Positions 61,838-64,000 of a DNA stretch of 64,000 nt are shown piece after piece. The position numbers and the translations under genes are program-made. Numbering within the stretch: position 1 is the stretch's first letter; the number at the start of each line of letters is the position of its first letter. Location: NCBI RefSeq assembly GCF_013204795.1, contig NZ_JABMKW010000018.1, positions 186,001 through 250,000 on the forward strand. Reading direction: 5' to 3'. Under the pieces are notes generated by a model. That model searched no databases, was not told the DNA's origin, and saw only the letters and a program-made list of their open reading frames with translations. This DNA comes from Pedobacter panaciterrae. GTDB lineage: Bacteria; Bacteroidota; Bacteroidia; Sphingobacteriales; Sphingobacteriaceae.

Positions 61838-61865
61838 GGGATTTCTCCTATCGTCAGAGATGACG
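61838..61865. repeat. Possible dispersed intergenic repeat with hairpin
   Basis: The segment contains GGGATTTCTCC followed by CGTCAGAGATGACG (61852-61865), in which CGTCA and TGACG pair perfectly around GAGA. I recall similar short sequences (a TTTCTCC segment followed by GTC...ATGACG) scattered between genes in many Bacteroidota genomes. Only one copy is in this window, so repeat status is unproven. Confidence 0.35.
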
Positions 61866-61892
61866 GCGCCTTCTTTAGCAGGGGATGCAGGC

Positions 61893-61922
61893 AAAGAGCG
61901 ACCGCCTTATGGCGGCCGCTTT
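61893..61922 (-). terminator. GC-rich hairpin after the RND permease gene
   Basis: On the minus strand AAAGCGGCCGCC pairs with GGCGGTCGCTCTTT around an ATAA loop: eight pairs (one G-U) plus four more beyond a two-base bulge. It begins 14 bases after the permease stop at 61937. There is no T tract after the distal AAAG/CTTT arm itself, so termination is plausible but not certain. Confidence 0.45.
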
Positions 61923-61936
61923 AAGAAGAACGCATG

Positions 61937-64000
61937 TTACTTTTTAAACCATTGTTTTATTTTCTTAGAATTTCTATCGGCAACTAAATACATACATGGA
62001 ACCAATACCAGGGTTAAGAAAGTGGCAAAACTCAAACCGAAGATAATGGTCCATGATAGTGGGCCCCAGAACGCTACGTTATCACCTCCAAAATAAAGGT
62101 GTGGGTTAAACTCAGTAAATAAAGTCACGAAGTCAAGGTTCAAACCTACTGCCAGCGGAATGAGGCCAAGCATAGTTGCGGTAGCGGTAAGTAATACCGG
62201 GGTCATCCGGGTACGGCCTGCTTCGATAACGGCCTCTCTTACTTCCATGCCCTGACTAACCATCAGGTCGGCAAATTCGACCAGCAGGATCCCATTCCGG
62301 ACTACAATTCCCGCCAGGGCGACAATTCCCAGTCCCGTCATTACAATAGACAACTCCATTCCGAAGATGGTAACGCCCAGTAATACCCCAATAATGCTAA
62401 ACAGGATCTCACTTAAAATAACAATCGGCTTACTAATGGAATTAAACTGCAGTACCAGGATAATGAGGATAATAAACAAAGCGCTGACTAAGGCTGTGCC
62501 TAAAAACGCAGCTGTTTCCATTTGCTCTTCCTGCTCACCGGCCATTTTTATTTCAATTCCAGCAGGTGCTTTAAATTCATTTATCTCCCGCTGAATATTT
62601 GCCACAACCTCGTTCGCATTGTATTCTGAAAGCACATTTGAGGAAAGAATTATGATTCTTTTTTGCTGCTTGCGTTTGATACCACCATAAGTATTGATAT
62701 AATCTATATTTGCGAAAGATGATATAGGCACTTGCCTAATAACACCGTTCATTGCCATATCACGGTAGGTCACTTTCATGTTTCGTAAGGCTTCCAGGTT
62801 GTTCCTTTGATCTTCTCTTGCCCGAACATTGATCTCATAGTCTTCATTAATGTCCCTGTATTTAGAAACTTCCTTACCATAAAGTGCCGTACGCAATGCC
62901 ATGCCAACCTGACCGGTTGAGATCCCTTCGCGATTGGCCCGTTCCCGATCGATATCAAAAATAATTTCGGGCTTGTTATTTTGAAAATCAGATTTAAGCT
63001 CTTCTACCCCGGCAATTTGCCTGCTATCCAGGTATTTTTTTAAGCGATCGGAAGTCACCGCAATGGAATCCAGGTCATCGCCCGTAATTTCTATACTGAT
63101 TGGTTTGGCCGTTGGTGGCCCCCCTTGTTCCTGGGCTACCGAAATTTGTGCTCCAGGAATCCCTTTTACCGCTTCACGGATCTTGCCGAGGTAATTTACG
63201 GTGCGCTCTCCTGTTCTTTTGCCATAGGCCACAAAGGCTACTGTAACCTTCCCCTTGTTGGTATACTCGCCCTGGTCTTCGCCTTGCGGGTCGGTTACCC
63301 CTACAGTGACATTGGAGATTATTGAAGATACATCGGGATTCTTTTGGCCGACTACCTTTTCTACCCGCTGCTCAACCTTTTCGACTATTTTGTTGGTATA
63401 CGCCTGATCTGTACCTACCGGCAATTCAATATAGACATACACAAAGTTCGGGTCGGCAGTAGGGAAAAACACTACCCTTGGCGGCACAATGTTTACCAGA
63501 ATCATGGTAAAGAAAAACAAGCCCACTGTACTCCAGATCATGGTACGCGGACGTTTAAGTGCCCAGGTAAGTAAACTATGATATTTATTTATTGCTTTTG
63601 GCCACACTACCGTCTGGAATTTCTTGATCACCCCTGTTAAGAAGAAGTGGTTTAGCAGGTATAACAAGGCAAGCAATATGATAAAGTTACCGAATCCGAT
63701 ATTGATGAGGTAGCCCAATAAGGCCATGACTGCAAATACAACCATTGTCCGTTTTACTTTTCTGTCAAACCTTGGTTTCTGATCTTCATGATCATCATGC
63801 GGTTTCATAAAGTCGACTGCAAAAACCGGGTTAATAATGTATGCCACCACCAATGAGGCAGAAAGCGTTACAATAAGCGTAACCGGAAGGAAATACATGA
63901 ACTCACCAATGATTCCGGGCCAGAATAGCAACGGGAAGAACGGTGCAAGGGTGGTTAAAGTTCCGGATAATACGGGCATAAAAACCTCGCCAGTGGCCGT
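61937..64000 (-). CDS. RND-family efflux transporter permease, partial (N-terminus beyond window)
   Basis: The frame is open through the right edge (bases 63980-64000 continue it as TATGEVF), leaving 687 C-terminal residues. The visible part starts at about the fifth membrane helix (PFFPLLFWPGIIGEFMYFLP). It then has the porter/docking domain with IVPPRVVFFPTADPNFVYVYIELPVGTDQAYTNK and PEIIFDIDRERANREGIS, then helices 7-12 with GLGIVALAGIVVRNGILLVEFADLM and EAGRTRMTPVLLTATATMLGLIPLAVG. These are AcrB/CusA hallmarks. The proton-relay Asp pair of helix 4 lies outside the window. It shares no evident link with the glycan genes; substrate is unknown. Confidence 0.93.
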   Translation of the reverse strand, partial: TATGEVFMPVLSGTLTTLAPFFPLLFWPGIIGEFMYFLPVTLIVTLSASLVVAYIINPVFAVDFMKPHDDHEDQKPRFDRKVKRTMVVFAVMALLGYLINIGFGNFIILLALLYLLNHFFLTGVIKKFQTVVWPKAINKYHSLLTWALKRPRTMIWSTVGLFFFTMILVNIVPPRVVFFPTADPNFVYVYIELPVGTDQAYTNKIVEKVEQRVEKVVGQKNPDVSSIISNVTVGVTDPQGEDQGEYTNKGKVTVAFVAYGKRTGERTVNYLGKIREAVKGIPGAQISVAQEQGGPPTAKPISIEITGDDLDSIAVTSDRLKKYLDSRQIAGVEELKSDFQNNKPEIIFDIDRERANREGISTGQVGMALRTALYGKEVSKYRDINEDYEINVRAREDQRNNLEALRNMKVTYRDMAMNGVIRQVPISSFANIDYINTYGGIKRKQQKRIIILSSNVLSEYNANEVVANIQREINEFKAPAGIEIKMAGEQEEQMETAAFLGTALVSALFIILIILVLQFNSISKPIVILSEILFSIIGVLLGVTIFGMELSIVMTGLGIVALAGIVVRNGILLVEFADLMVSQGMEVREAVIEAGRTRMTPVLLTATATMLGLIPLAVGLNLDFVTLFTEFNPHLYFGGDNVAFWGPLSWTIIFGLSFATFLTLVLVPCMYLVADRNSKKIKQWFKK

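Larger units (their letters stand above)
61561..61936. other. Intergenic region between zinc-ribbon gene and RND permease
   Basis: These 376 bases contain no gene I can support. They hold the -7 box for the zinc-ribbon gene (61600-61607), an AT-rich stretch to about 61740, a repeat-like element with a perfect small hairpin (61838-61865) and a GC-rich hairpin after the permease stop (61893-61922). Confidence 0.6.

Noticed and set aside
61860..62096. Plus-strand frame of 78 codons at the permease 3' end
   Set aside because: It begins in an intergenic hairpin region and runs antisense through the permease C-terminus; no support as a gene.
1..64000. tRNA, rRNA, CRISPR, insertion sequence, integrase or toxin-antitoxin genes
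   Set aside because: I looked for these and saw no supporting sequence in the window.

Overview
This window looks like chromosomal DNA from a member of the Bacteroidota, most probably a Sphingobacteriaceae bacterium such as Pedobacter. The evidence is the low G+C content, the repeated promoter element TAnnTTTG upstream of transcription units, the rarity of Shine-Dalgarno sequences, and the gene families present (Wzi capsule-assembly proteins, large SLBB export proteins, BY-kinases with a Tyr-rich tail). The genus is an inference. About 58 kb of the 64 kb encodes cell-surface polysaccharide biosynthesis and export. No tRNA, rRNA, CRISPR array, insertion sequence or phage gene was seen.

Region A (1-8.7 kb, minus strand) is one operon running from an outer-membrane export lipoprotein and a Wzc-type tyrosine kinase, through a UDP-GlcNAc C4-epimerase/UDP-HexNAc dehydrogenase pair (tviC/tviB-like) and rmlA-rmlC-rmlB, into a protein cut by the left window edge. 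It should supply dTDP-rhamnose intermediates and UDP-HexNAcA. A PHP-type tyrosine phosphatase (8.9-9.6 kb) is transcribed away from the kinase.

Region B (9.6-31.5 kb, mixed strands) is an exopolysaccharide locus. It holds a WcaJ/WbaP-type initiating transferase, a Wzx flippase, a Wzy polymerase, glycosyltransferases, an acyltransferase, an SGNH/MBOAT O-acetylation pair, an RmlD-like reductase, an SLBB export protein, a Wzz protein, three Wzi-family outer-membrane proteins and a Cys-rich lipoprotein. Three convergent gene pairs overlap at their 3' ends.

Region C (31.6-58.5 kb, all minus strand, visibly more AT-rich in its middle) is a very long operon starting at gmd. Export genes (SLBB, Wzz) come first. 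A complete nonulosonic (legionaminic-type) acid pathway follows: dehydratase, aminotransferase, NeuD-like acetyltransferase, NeuB, NeuC, a PtmE-like CBS/nucleotidyltransferase, a CMP-NulO synthetase, a Gfo/Idh oxidoreductase and an SDR. Next is an amidotransferase/HisH/HisF trio of the kind that makes acetamidino groups. After these come two acyltransferases, a flippase, a candidate sialyltransferase-like protein, an SDR, four glycosyltransferases and a polymerase. A WecA-type initiating transferase with its own promoter lies at the end. The likely product is a surface glycan containing an acetamidino-modified legionaminic acid-like sugar.

Region D (58.6-64 kb) holds an outer-membrane barrel with a 2-oxoglutarate/Fe(II) oxygenase, a lipoprotein, a lipocalin-like protein, a 57-residue zinc-ribbon protein, an intergenic region with repeat-like hairpins, and the C-terminal two thirds of an RND efflux permease cut by the right window edge.
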